Shown: one piece after another, positions 8,198-16,060 of the stretch
Layout: each line of letters starts with the position of its first letter
Position numbering within the stretch: position 1 is the stretch's first letter
DNA from: Blastococcus fimeti
GTDB taxonomy: Bacteria > Actinomycetota > Actinomycetes > Mycobacteriales > Geodermatophilaceae
DNA: 64,000 nt
NCBI GenBank assembly: GCA_900102115.1
Contig: FNAW01000004.1
Coordinates: 1-64,000 of the forward strand
Reading direction: 5' to 3'
Notes under the pieces: generated by a model
Told to the model about the DNA's origin: nothing
Seen by the model: only the letters and a program-made list of their open reading frames with translations
Database searches by the model: none
Position numbers and translations under genes: made by a program

Positions 8198-9217
8198 TCA
8201 GGGGCGGACGAGGACCTTCAGCGCGGTGCGCTCGTCCATCGCCCGGTAGCCCTCGGCGGTGTCGGCGAGGTCGACGGTCCGGTCGAAGACGCGGCCGGGC
8301 TCGATGCGGCCGTCGAGCACTTCGGGGAGCAGCTCCTCGATGTAGGACCGCTGCGCGCCGGGGCCACCGGTCAAGGTCAGGTTGCGGCCGAACAGGTCGA
8401 ACCCGACCGGCCCCTGGTCGTACTGCGGCACGCCGACGCGGCTGATGACACCGCCGGCGCGGACGACGGCGAGGGCCTGCTCGTAGGCGGGCAGGTGCCC
8501 GACGCACTCCAGCACCGCTGAGGTGCCTCGGCCGCCGGTCAGCTCGAGCACCTTCGCGATGCCCTCCTCGCCGCGCTCGGCGACGACGTCGGTGGCGCCG
8601 AACTCACGCCCCAGGTCCGTGCGCGCGCGGTGCCGGCCCATCAGCACGATCTGCTCGGCGCCCAGCCGCTTGGCCGAGAGCACCGCGAGCAGGCCCACCG
8701 CGCCGTCCCCGATGACCGTGACCGACGAGCCCGTACCGACCCGGCCGCGGACGGCGGCGTGGTGGCCGGTGATGAGGACGTCGGACAGCGTCAGCAGCGA
8801 GGGCAGCAGCGCCGAGTCCTCCCCGACCGGGGCCTTGACCAGGGTGCCGTCGGCCAGCGGGACGCGGACCGCCTCGGCCTGCGCAGTGGAGAAGAAGCCG
8901 CCGTGCACGCAGGAGGTGGTCAGGCCTTCGCGGCAGAACTCGCAGGTGTTGTCGAAGTAGGCGAAGGGCGCGATCACGAAGTCGCCGCGGCGGATCGTGG
9001 CGACGTCGGAGCCGACCTCCTCGACCACGCCGATGAACTCGTGGCCCATCGTCGAGCCCTCGGCCGAGGCCTCCATCGAGTGGTACGGGTGCAGGTCGCT
9101 GCCGCAGACGCAGGCGCGGACGACGCGCACCAGCGCGTCCGTGGGCACCTCGATCCTCGCGTCGGGGACGTCCTCCACGCGGACGTCTCCGGGGCCGTAC
9201 ATGACTGTTGCTCGCAC
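8198..9217 (-). CDS. Zinc-dependent alcohol dehydrogenase (MDR family)
   Basis: Medium-chain dehydrogenase/reductase. Catalytic zinc ligands: CVCGSD Cys and MGHEFIG His-Glu. The structural-zinc loop is shortened, with Cys at DNTCEFCREGLTTSC. The nucleotide fold is VTVIGDGAVGLLAVLSAKRLGA. GTG at 9217 is chosen because AGGAAGG lies nine bases upstream; the frame extends a few codons further without a better site. The 108-bp gap upstream holds the operator-like repeat at 9278-9308, so this gene probably heads the ADH-cupin-AKR unit. Oxidises or reduces a small alcohol/aldehyde. Confidence 0.9.
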   Translation of the reverse strand: MRATVMYGPGDVRVEDVPDARIEVPTDALVRVVRACVCGSDLHPYHSMEASAEGSTMGHEFIGVVEEVGSDVATIRRGDFVIAPFAYFDNTCEFCREGLTTSCVHGGFFSTAQAEAVRVPLADGTLVKAPVGEDSALLPSLLTLSDVLITGHHAAVRGRVGTGSSVTVIGDGAVGLLAVLSAKRLGAEQIVLMGRHRARTDLGREFGATDVVAERGEEGIAKVLELTGGRGTSAVLECVGHLPAYEQALAVVRAGGVISRVGVPQYDQGPVGFDLFGRNLTLTGGPGAQRSYIEELLPEVLDGRIEPGRVFDRTVDLADTAEGYRAMDERTALKVLVRP

Positions 9218-9277
9218 GATCTCGTGCCTTCCTGTTCGGGGTCGAGGTCCATGCAACGCCCGCTTCGCGCGGCGAGG

Positions 9278-9308
9278 CAGTGCCTGTCGTTCGGGGTACT
9301 GGGAGGGC
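9278..9308. promoter_or_regulatory. 31-bp operator-like repeat, copy 1
   Basis: Matches copy 2 (14616-14646) at 26 of 31 positions and copy 3 (13172-13202) at 23 of 31. The shared core is CAGTGCCTGTCG, then TACTGG and AGGGC. It lies 61 bp upstream of the ADH start. Likely the binding site of the divergently encoded XRE regulator. Confidence 0.6.
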
Positions 9309-9325
9309 TCCCCTGTGCCCGCAGT

Positions 9326-10093
9326 TCAGCCGGCGAGGCGCGCGAGGTCCTCCTGCACCGTCGGCGGCTCCTCGCTGACCGCGGGCAGGGTGGCCGGGTC
9401 ACCGGCTGCGTCGAGCCCGCCGGCCGGATCGGGCGCCAGGGCGCCGAAGAGACCGGTCCAGTCGGTCGGGGCCGGGCCGGCTTCGGCGAACAGCTCGAAG
9501 GTCCGGTTCACCGCGGTGTCGGTGAGCAGGCTGCGGACGAGCACCTCGGCGAGCTGGTCGCGGCCGATGCCGCCGTCGCCGGTGTCGGTCTGCTCCAGGA
9601 CCAGCCGGTGGTCGCCGGGGCCGACGGCGTCGAACCAGCCGGGGCGGACGATCGTGTACGGGGCGCCGCTGGCGCGGACGAGCCGCTCCGAACGCCGCTT
9701 CCAGTCCAGCAGCTGGCCGGTGCTGCCGCCGTAGGCGCCGCGGCGGCTGACGCCGATGGAGGTCATCAGCGTGAGCCGCGGTGTCCGGCCGTCGAGGGCC
9801 TGCAGAACGGCGGCGACGCCGCCGTAGTCGATGCGCCGGGCGGCGTCGGGGCTGCCGTTGCCGCCGTGGGTGAAGACGACGGCGCCGACGCCGGAGACGG
9901 CCGTGTGGAGGGTGTCGGGCTTCTCGAGGTCGCCGGGAACGAGCTCGGCGCCGGGCAGGAGTCGCTCGGCGCGGCCCGGGTCGCGGACCAGCGCGCGGAC
10001 GTCGAGGCCGTGCTGCTGGGCGGTGGCGACGACGAGGCGGCCGATGCCGCCGGTCGCGCCGACGACGAGGACGGAGGTGGGTGAGTTCGGCAA
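9326..10093 (-). CDS. NAD(P)-binding protein, NmrA/SDR atypical family
   Basis: 255-residue atypical short-chain dehydrogenase. The Rossmann motif is VVGATGGIGRLVV near the N-terminus and the VRDPGRAERLL loop follows beta-2. YGGSTGQLLDWKRRSE supplies a Tyr and Lys in an order like NmrA/flavin-reductase-type members. IVRPGWFD is the conserved post-active-site block. Start chosen at a TTG (10093) because AGGAGG sits seven bases upstream; no ATG/GTG is nearer the fold, and reading further upstream runs into the antiporter gene. Probably a redox sensor or reductase within the island operon. Confidence 0.8.
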   Translation of the reverse strand: MPNSPTSVLVVGATGGIGRLVVATAQQHGLDVRALVRDPGRAERLLPGAELVPGDLEKPDTLHTAVSGVGAVVFTHGGNGSPDAARRIDYGGVAAVLQALDGRTPRLTLMTSIGVSRRGAYGGSTGQLLDWKRRSERLVRASGAPYTIVRPGWFDAVGPGDHRLVLEQTDTGDGGIGRDQLAEVLVRSLLTDTAVNRTFELFAEAGPAPTDWTGLFGALAPDPAGGLDAAGDPATLPAVSEEPPTVQEDLARLAG

Positions 10094-10151
10094 GGTGTCT
10101 CCTCCTGGCGGCGAGAGCCGCTCGGTGGTGGGTCGGGTGTGCGGTGTGCCG

Positions 10152-11822
10152 TCAGTCGACGGGTTCGACGCCGGTGAGCCGCAGTTCCTCGATGTCGATG
10201 CGGGCCTGCACCTGGCGCGCGACGGAGTCGTCGATGACTCCCTCCCGGCGAAGCCGGAGGAGCACCTCGCGCTTGCGGTCGAGAAGGGCCAGCCGGAGCC
10301 GGCGGTACTCCTCGTGGCGGGTGAGCGGTGACGCGTCGGCGATCGCCACCTGACTCGGCAGGGCCGCGGACTCGGCTCCCCGGTCGGCAGCGGTGTCGCT
10401 CGGCCCCGCCTCGGACGCATCGGCAGACCGCTCCGAGTGGCTCGCCTGCATGAGGCTCAGGTGCTCGGCGTAGTCGCGGGAGACCCGGTCGCGGACCTCG
10501 TCGCTGATGCCGTGCTCCTCGGCGAGCTCACCGACGGCGCCGACCGTGGTGGTGGTCAGCGTCCGCTCGGCCAGGCGCAGCTCGTCCTCCAGGCCGGTGT
10601 CGGCCGGCAGGTGCGCCCACCGCACCACGATCGGTAGCAGCGGGCCCTGGACCAGCAACGTCAGGACGATGACGCCGGTGGTGACGAAGATGATGTCGTC
10701 GCGCCCTGGGAGGGGCGCCCCGTTCTCCATCGCCACCGGGACGGAGAGTGCGATGGCGAGGGAGACGGCGCCGCGGAAGCCGGCGACCGCGCTGACGACG
10801 CGGGCCCGGTAGCTCATCCGGCGGGCGCGCTGAGAAGGGCGGCGGTCCAGCAGCCGGATCAGCGAGACGCTGAGGCTCTGGAAGCCGAACCGGACGACCA
10901 GCAGTCCGACCCAGACCGCCACCACCACCCCGAGCAGCCGGACGACCTCGGCGAGCCCCAGGTCCCGGACGACGACCTGCACCTCGAGGCCGACGAGCAC
11001 GAACAGCGAGCCGTTGAGCAGCTGCGATCCCAGCGGCCAGGCCGACTCGGTCTGCCGGCGGGACGCGGCGGTGCTGATCCGCGCGGAGGCGTATCCCACG
11101 GCGAGGCCGGCGACCACGACGGCCAGGACGCCGGAGGCGCCACTCAGCTCGGCGACCAGATAGGCAACGAAGGGGACCAGCAGCAGGCCGATGTTGATCG
11201 TCGTGGCGTCACGCAGCGGCCGGAGCACGAAGTAGGCGAAGACGGCGACGAGCGCGCCGACAGCGACTCCGCCGAGGTAGGAGCGGGCGACGAGGCCGGT
11301 GACCTCCAGCGGCGTGTAGTTGCCGCCGACCGCGATGCCCACGGCGATGGCGTAGACCACCAGCGCGGTGCCGTCGTTGGTCAGGCTCTCGGCCTTGAGC
11401 AGCATGAAGTTGCGGTGCGGCAGCATCCGCCCGAGCGCGGCAACGGCAGTGGCGTCGGGTGGCGCGACGGCCGCCCCCAGCACCAGCGCGGCGGCCCATG
11501 GGACGCCGAGGGCGTGCGCGATCCCGGCCACCGCGAAAGCGGTGGCAACCACCAACAGGGTGCTCATGATCATGATCCCGCGGAAGTCGCGCCGGATCGA
11601 CCGCAGCGACGTGGTGAGGCTCTCCCAGAAGAGCATCACCGGCAGGAAGATCAGCAGCACCATCTCCGGATGCAGCTCGATGTGGCGCAGCTCGGGGACG
11701 AACCCGAGCGCCAGCCCCAGCAGGAGCAGGAGCAGCGGGGTCGCGATCCGCAGCCGCGGTGCCAGCACCGTGCCGGCGAAGACCGCGGCGCCGAGCGTCA
11801 CGGTGATCTCGAGGCCGTTCAT
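10152..11822 (-). CDS. Na+/H+ antiporter, CPA1 (NhaP/NHE-like) family
   Basis: 556-residue cation/proton antiporter with about 12 membrane segments in residues 1-400. The ion-binding region has ESLTNDGTALVVYA (ND motif of electroneutral CPA1 exchangers) and AAVAPPDATAVAALG. GFRGAVSLAIAL is the conserved later helix. The C-terminal 150 residues are cytosolic, charged and helical, likely a regulatory domain. It lies 43 bp downstream of the NTF2-like gene. Linkage to redox genes suggests a stress or pH role; ion preference (Na+ or K+) is not determined. Confidence 0.9.
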   Translation of the reverse strand: MNGLEITVTLGAAVFAGTVLAPRLRIATPLLLLLLGLALGFVPELRHIELHPEMVLLIFLPVMLFWESLTTSLRSIRRDFRGIMIMSTLLVVATAFAVAGIAHALGVPWAAALVLGAAVAPPDATAVAALGRMLPHRNFMLLKAESLTNDGTALVVYAIAVGIAVGGNYTPLEVTGLVARSYLGGVAVGALVAVFAYFVLRPLRDATTINIGLLLVPFVAYLVAELSGASGVLAVVVAGLAVGYASARISTAASRRQTESAWPLGSQLLNGSLFVLVGLEVQVVVRDLGLAEVVRLLGVVVAVWVGLLVVRFGFQSLSVSLIRLLDRRPSQRARRMSYRARVVSAVAGFRGAVSLAIALSVPVAMENGAPLPGRDDIIFVTTGVIVLTLLVQGPLLPIVVRWAHLPADTGLEDELRLAERTLTTTTVGAVGELAEEHGISDEVRDRVSRDYAEHLSLMQASHSERSADASEAGPSDTAADRGAESAALPSQVAIADASPLTRHEEYRRLRLALLDRKREVLLRLRREGVIDDSVARQVQARIDIEELRLTGVEPVD

Positions 11823-11865
11823 GGCCTGCCTCAGTTCTTGTCGTCGGAGGAGCGGACGCCGTTGC

Positions 11866-12246
11866 TCAGCGCCAGGTGGAGGCGACCGTCCCGGCCGCGA
11901 CCCATGCGCTGCCGTCGTGGACGAAGGAGATGCGCAGCTGCAGCGGCCACGTGCCCGAGGCGCCCCAGATGGTGGCCGCCGTGCGCGTGCGGGCGGTGAC
12001 CACCGGGGCGTCCCCGGACACGTCGACGGACACGTCGACGTCCTCCATCGAGGAGTACGTCATTGCTCCCGACCGCACGTCGGCCAGCCACTCGGCCTTC
12101 GACTGCCGGTAGCCGGTCATGTGCACGAGCGTGAAGTCCGCGGCGAGCAGCCCATCCAGAGCGTCTGCATCCCCGGCGACCATCGCCCGCCGCTGGCCCT
12201 CGTAGTTGGCGAGGACGGCGGCGGCGATGGCGGCGTCGACAGTCAC
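11866..12246 (-). CDS. NTF2-like/SnoaL-family protein (DUF4440-type)
   Basis: 126-residue cone-shaped alpha+beta fold typical of nuclear transport factor 2-like proteins. It begins with the helix VLANYEGQRRAMVAGDADALDGLLAADFTLVH and has a beta sheet ending in ISFVHDGSAWVAAGTVAS. GTG start 6 bp after the AKR stop, so co-translated. Members include ketosteroid isomerase-like enzymes and binding proteins; no catalytic residue set is evident. Confidence 0.8.
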   Translation of the reverse strand: MTVDAAIAAAVLANYEGQRRAMVAGDADALDGLLAADFTLVHMTGYRQSKAEWLADVRSGAMTYSSMEDVDVSVDVSGDAPVVTARTRTAATIWGASGTWPLQLRISFVHDGSAWVAAGTVASTWR

Positions 12247-12252
12247 GGCAGC

Positions 12253-13137
12253 TCAGGCCTCGGGGATCTCGCGGCCGAAGGTCTCGCGGGTGATCTGCTC
12301 GGGCTCCGGGCCGCCGCGGACGCCGGTGTCGAGGGCGTCGATGGCGGCCAGCTGCTCGCCGGTCAGTTCGAAGCCGAAGACGTCGAGGTTCTCGCTGATC
12401 CGCGACGGCGTGACCGACTTCGGGATGACCTGACGGCCCTGCTGGAGGTGCCAGCGGAGCATGACCTGCGCCGGCGTCCGGTCGTGTGCCGCGGCGATCT
12501 CCCCGATCGTCGGGTCCTGCAACGTGCTGCCGTGCGAGCCGTCCCGGTAGAACGTGATGCCGCCGATCGGCGACCACGCCTGCGAGAGGATCCCGTGCTC
12601 GGCGTCGAGCGCGAGGAGCTCGGACTGCCGGAAGTAGGGGTGCACCTCGATCTGGTTGACCGCCGGCACGACCGAGGTCTCGGCGAGCAGCCGGGTGAGG
12701 TGGTCCGGCATGAAGTTGCTGACGCCGATCGCGCGGACGGCACCGTCGGCCAGCAGCTTCTCCAGTGCCCGGTAGGCATCCAGCGTGAGGGCGAACTCGT
12801 CCGGCAGCGCCTGGTGCAGGATCAGCAGGTCGAGCTGCTCGACGCCGAGCTTCTTCGTGCTCTTGTCGAAGGCGTGCAGCGTCTGCTCGTAGCCGTAGTC
12901 GCTGATCCACACCTTGGTCTCGACGAAGACCTCGTTGCGCGCCAGGCCCGAGCGGCGGATGGCCTCCCCGACCTCCTTCTCGTTGAAGTAGGCCGCGGCG
13001 GTGTCGACGTGCCGGTACCCGGCGGCCAGCGCCGTCTGGACCGCCTCGACGGTCTCCTCCGGTGCCGACTGGAAGACGCCGAACCCGACCGCGGGGATCT
13101 CTACGCCGTTGTTCAGGGTGAACGCTGAGCTGCTCAT
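12253..13137 (-). CDS. Aldo/keto reductase (2,5-diketo-D-gluconate reductase-like)
   Basis: AKR5-like NADPH-dependent reductase. N-terminus NNGVEIPAVGFGVF is typical. The tetrad is visible: DTAAAYFNE (Asp, Tyr), VETKVW (Lys), LILHQAL (His). Then IGVSNF, VNQIEVHPYFRQ and the C-terminal VIPKSVTPSRISENLDVF cofactor clamp. The start at 13137 overlaps the MFS stop as ATGA; an in-frame ATG nine bases upstream would only add MDV. Operator-like copy 3 lies just upstream within the MFS coding end, so an internal promoter is possible. Confidence 0.92.
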   Translation of the reverse strand: MSSSAFTLNNGVEIPAVGFGVFQSAPEETVEAVQTALAAGYRHVDTAAAYFNEKEVGEAIRRSGLARNEVFVETKVWISDYGYEQTLHAFDKSTKKLGVEQLDLLILHQALPDEFALTLDAYRALEKLLADGAVRAIGVSNFMPDHLTRLLAETSVVPAVNQIEVHPYFRQSELLALDAEHGILSQAWSPIGGITFYRDGSHGSTLQDPTIGEIAAAHDRTPAQVMLRWHLQQGRQVIPKSVTPSRISENLDVFGFELTGEQLAAIDALDTGVRGGPEPEQITRETFGREIPEA

Positions 13138-14582
13138 GACGTCCATGCTCGGCTCCGGACGCGGTCCCCGGCAGTGTCTGTCGAGCCCGGCACTGGCAGT
13201 GCCCCCTTCGCTCGTCCGGCCGGGATGAGGAACGCGAGCACGACAACCAGTGCCACGGCGAGCAGCACGCTGCTGCCGGTCAGGGCGGCCCCGACACGCT
13301 CGGCGACGGCGGCCGGCCCGTCGAGCCCGGTGCCCGCGCCCAGGGAGACAGCCGAGAGCACCGCCAGCCCGAGCGCCATGCCGAGCTGGTGTGCGGTGTT
13401 CAGCAGGCCGGAGGCCGCGCCGGCGTCCTGCGGGGCGACACCGGCGATACCGGCGCTGGTGAGCGGCGCGAAGACCAGGCCCTGACCCACACCGACCAGC
13501 ACCATGGGCAGCGCCACCGAGGCCAGGTAGGCGTCGCCGATGCCGGCCCGGCTCAGCCAGGCCATGCCGGCCAGGGTGACCGCCGTTCCCGCGGCGAGGA
13601 GCACGGGATCGGGGACCCGTGTGCGCAGGCGCGGGATGGCCAGGGCGACGGCGAAGTTGACCAGCGACATCGGCAGGAACCCCAGGCCCGCCTGCAGCGG
13701 CGTGAAGCCCAGTGCGTCCTGCATGAGCTGGGTGGTGAAGAAGAAGAACCCGATCATCGCGCCCATGTAGAGCAGGCGAGTGGCGTAGGCCCCGCTGCGC
13801 TCCCGGCTGCCGAAAAGCCGCAGCGGCATGATCGGCTGCGCCACCCGGGACTCCACGAACACCAGCGCGGCCAGCAGGACCAGGCCCACCGCGACCGACG
13901 TGACCACCCGCGCGGACCCCCAGCCGACCTCGCCGGACTCGATGATCCCGAACACGAGGGCACCCATCCCCAGCGTCGCGCACAGCGCACCGACCACGTC
14001 GAACCGTCCCCGCTGGCCGGGCGTCTCGGGGAGCACGGCCCGCGCTCCGACGATCATGGCGATGGCGATCGGCACGTTGACCAGGAACGCGGCCCGCCAG
14101 GAGATCCAGTCGGTGAGGGCGCCGCCGACGAGCAGCCCGAGACTGGCCCCGATCCCGGCGGTGGCGGCGTACCAGGCCACGGCGCGGGTGCGCGCCTCGC
14201 CCTCGAAGTAGGCGGTGATCAGCGCGAGCGAGGTGGGCGCGACGATCGCGGCACCGATGCCCTGCAGGGCCCGGCCGGCGATCATCCAGCCGCCCGTGGG
14301 CGCCAGGCCGATCAGCAGGGACGCCGTACCGAAGACCGCCAGGCCGACCACGAACAGCCGGCGCCGGCCGACGATGTCTCCGGCACGGGCGCCGAGCAGG
14401 AGCAGGCCGCCGAACACGAGGGTGTAGGCGTCCTGCACCCACGAGAGGCCGGTCGGCGTCAGGTCCAGCCCGGCACGGATGCTCGGCAGCCCGGTGAAGA
14501 TCACCGAGTTGTCGAGCAGGATCATGAAGTAGCTGATCAGGACGATCGCCAGGATCGCGGCCGGCTTGCTGTTCCGAGGCAC
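13134..14582 (-). CDS. MFS transporter, DHA2 family (14 TM drug exporter type)
   Basis: 482-residue major facilitator with 14 predicted hydrophobic segments. Motif A is LGARAGDIVGRRRLF, the motif-C-like helix is YAATAGIGASLGLLVGGALTDWISWRAAFLVNVP, and the motif after TM1 is LLDNSVIFTGLPSI. This is the EmrB/QacA exporter layout. GTG start at 14582. First gene of the minus-strand operon and divergent from the XRE regulator, a typical regulator-exporter pair. Probably exports a toxic organic compound also handled by the adjacent reductases; substrate unknown. Confidence 0.92.
   Translation of the reverse strand: MPRNSKPAAILAIVLISYFMILLDNSVIFTGLPSIRAGLDLTPTGLSWVQDAYTLVFGGLLLLGARAGDIVGRRRLFVVGLAVFGTASLLIGLAPTGGWMIAGRALQGIGAAIVAPTSLALITAYFEGEARTRAVAWYAATAGIGASLGLLVGGALTDWISWRAAFLVNVPIAIAMIVGARAVLPETPGQRGRFDVVGALCATLGMGALVFGIIESGEVGWGSARVVTSVAVGLVLLAALVFVESRVAQPIMPLRLFGSRERSGAYATRLLYMGAMIGFFFFTTQLMQDALGFTPLQAGLGFLPMSLVNFAVALAIPRLRTRVPDPVLLAAGTAVTLAGMAWLSRAGIGDAYLASVALPMVLVGVGQGLVFAPLTSAGIAGVAPQDAGAASGLLNTAHQLGMALGLAVLSAVSLGAGTGLDGPAAVAERVGAALTGSSVLLAVALVVVLAFLIPAGRAKGALPVPGSTDTAGDRVRSRAWTS
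13172..13202. promoter_or_regulatory. 31-bp operator-like repeat, copy 3 (inside the MFS 3' end)
   Basis: Shares 23 of 31 positions with copy 1. It contains CAGTG...CACTG inverted half-sites. Being within coding sequence, 35 bp before the AKR start, it may control an internal promoter or be partly coincidental. Confidence 0.45.
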
Positions 14583-14615
14583 GATGCCAGTGCACGCGCC
14601 CCGGGGCGCCCGCGG

Positions 14616-14646
14616 GAGTGCCGGTCGTTCCGGGTATTGGCAGGGC
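14616..14646. promoter_or_regulatory. 31-bp operator-like repeat, copy 2 (divergent promoter region)
   Basis: Located between the divergent MFS (start 14582) and XRE regulator (start 14683) genes, the expected site for autoregulation. 26 of 31 positions match copy 1. Confidence 0.65.
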
Positions 14647-14670
14647 CTCCCTCGCTGCCCGCGACGTGCC

Positions 14671-14676
14671 TACCGT
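14671..14676 (+). promoter_or_regulatory. -10 box TACCGT, leaderless start of the XRE regulator
   Basis: TANNNT hexamer six bases before the ATG at 14683, the usual actinobacterial leaderless geometry. There is no Shine-Dalgarno sequence. Confidence 0.5.
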
Positions 14677-14682
14677 GGGTTC

Positions 14683-15579
14683 ATGGACGCATCCGGGCTG
14701 AACGCCGAGATCCGCGACTTCCTCAGCACGCGGCGGGCGCGGATCACCCCCGAGCAGGCCGGGCTCCCCGCGTACGGCGGCAACCGCCGCGTGAAGGGGC
14801 TGCGCCGCGAGGAGGTGGCGATGCTCGCCGGCGTCTCGGTCGACTACTACGTCCGCATGGAGCGCGGCGGGCTCGGCGGCGCCTCGGAGAGCGTGCTCGA
14901 GGCGCTGGCCGACGCTCTCCGGCTGGACGAAGCCGAGCGCACCCACCTGTTCGCCCTCGCCAAGGAGAGCGGCACCCGCGGGAGGCCCCGGAATCGCACC
15001 GCGCCGACCGCGGTCCGCCCGTCGATCCAGCAGATGCTCGATGCGATGACCGACGCTCCGGCCTGGGTGCGCAACGGCCGGCACGACATCCTCGCGATGA
15101 ACCAGCTGGCTCGGGCGCTCTACTCCCCCGTGCTCGCCGTTCCGGGCCGTCCGGCGAACACCACCCGCTTCGTGTACCTGCACCCGGAGGCGGCCCGGGA
15201 GTTCTTCGTCGACTACGACCGCATTACCGCCGATGCCGCGGCGATGTTGCGGTTGGAGGCCGGCCGCAACCCGCACGACAAGGCGCTCATCGCTCTGGTC
15301 GGCGAGCTGTCCACCCGCTCGGAGCTCTTCCGGCAGCGTTGGGCCGCCCACGACGTGAAGTTCCACCGCAGTGGGCAGAAGCGGCTGCGTCACCCCGCCG
15401 TCGGCCAGCTCGACCTGGATTTCGAGTCTATGGAGCTCTCCTCCGCCCCAGGCCTGCAGCTCAACGTCTACACCGCCGCGGCGGGCACCCCGACGGCGGA
15501 CGCCCTCAAGCTCTTAGCCTCCTGGGCTGCTTCACAGGAAGTCATTGCCACTGAGGCCGTTGAGGCGCCCGCCAGCTGA
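14683..15579 (+). CDS. XRE-family regulator with MmyB-like ligand domain
   Basis: Transcription factor. Residues 1-85 hold the HTH (RRARITPEQAG..., RVKGLRREEVAMLAGVSVDYYVRMERG), identical in style to the Streptomyces MmyB-like family. Residues 105-270 match the MmyB-like sensor domain (PSIQQMLDAMTDAPAWVRNGRHDILAMNQLA...), which binds small hydrophobic ligands in homologues. Divergent to the exporter/AKR operon and next to operator copy 2, so very likely its regulator. A weak 7-bp hairpin (15584-15600) follows the stop. Confidence 0.92.
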   Translation: MDASGLNAEIRDFLSTRRARITPEQAGLPAYGGNRRVKGLRREEVAMLAGVSVDYYVRMERGGLGGASESVLEALADALRLDEAERTHLFALAKESGTRGRPRNRTAPTAVRPSIQQMLDAMTDAPAWVRNGRHDILAMNQLARALYSPVLAVPGRPANTTRFVYLHPEAAREFFVDYDRITADAAAMLRLEAGRNPHDKALIALVGELSTRSELFRQRWAAHDVKFHRSGQKRLRHPAVGQLDLDFESMELSSAPGLQLNVYTAAAGTPTADALKLLASWAASQEVIATEAVEAPAS

Positions 15580-15681
15580 GCTGGAGTGGCCGAGCCACTC
15601 GCGAGAGCGCCCAGCTGCCGCTCGTCCCTCGCGCGAGTAGGGCGAACGACTCTCTGAGCGGTCGAGCCGGCTGGCACGCAC

Positions 15682-15725
15682 CTTCCAAGCTGGCCATGCC
15701 GGTCCGATCCCGGTCACCCGCTCCA
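15682..15725 (+). pseudogene. 3'-half tRNA-Gly(TCC) remnant ending in CCA
   Basis: From the anticodon loop CTTCCAA (anticodon TCC) through the 3' anticodon-stem strand, a T-arm (GCCGG-TCCGATC-CCGGT), the 3' acceptor strand CACCCGC, discriminator T and encoded CCA. Upstream sequence does not form the D arm or the matching GCGGGTG acceptor strand. The canonical TTC of the T-loop is TCC. It is therefore not a functional tRNA. A 3' half starting in the anticodon loop is the classic footprint of a tRNA-targeting integrase attachment site. Confidence 0.7.
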
Positions 15726-15980
15726 CATAAAAGCGCAGGCCAGTCTGCCTGTTAGCGCAACCGGAGAAGGTCTGGGGAACCCTCCGGAAGTCCCGATATG
15801 ACCCGTTTCGACCCCTGTTTTCCGCCTCATTGGTCATGTTCTGGTCACGCCGGGCGGCTCATACGGCGAGGTTGCAGCCCTCATGCCAGCTCCTCTTGGG
15901 CCGCGTGACCAGCCGTTCGCGCCTTCCCCGGCGGTACCGTGATCAGCACCAGCGGAGGACCGGACGAGGCGTGCTGCGGA

Positions 15981-16017
15981 GCAACTGTTCGCGGACAGTT
16001 GCGGACTCTGTGCGAAC
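15981..16017. repeat. Nested inverted repeats next to ychF (possible recombinase arm site)
   Basis: GCAACTGT/ACAGTTGC (15981-15988 and 15995-16002) is a perfect 8-bp inverted repeat. GTTCGC/GCGAAC (15987-15992 and 16012-16017) overlaps it. AGTTGCGGACT at 15997-16007 recurs at 6632-6642. Confidence 0.45.
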
Positions 16018-16060
16018 TCGGAGACCCGTACGAGCCTCTGACCTGCGGAAACAAGCTCAG

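Larger units (their letters stand above)
15580..16060. other. Non-coding right end of the putative island
   Basis: 480 bp without a credible gene and with lower GC than its surroundings. It holds a weak hairpin (15584-15600), the 3'-half tRNA-Gly remnant (15682-15725), a 10-bp inverted repeat CTGGTCACGC/GCGTGACCAG (15841-15850 and 15903-15912) and a cluster of small inverted repeats at 15981-16017. Short open frames across it look like noise. Confidence 0.6.

Noticed and set aside
8630..10084. Long plus-strand frame over ADH and SDR genes
   Set aside because: Shadow of two well-supported minus-strand genes.
15652..15725. Complete functional tRNA-Gly
   Set aside because: The 5' acceptor and D-arm halves do not pair, and the T-loop is altered.
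15532..15837. Minus-strand open frame containing VTGIGPAWPAWK
   Set aside because: This is the well-known false protein read antisense across a tRNA-Gly 3' half; the DNA is a tRNA remnant.
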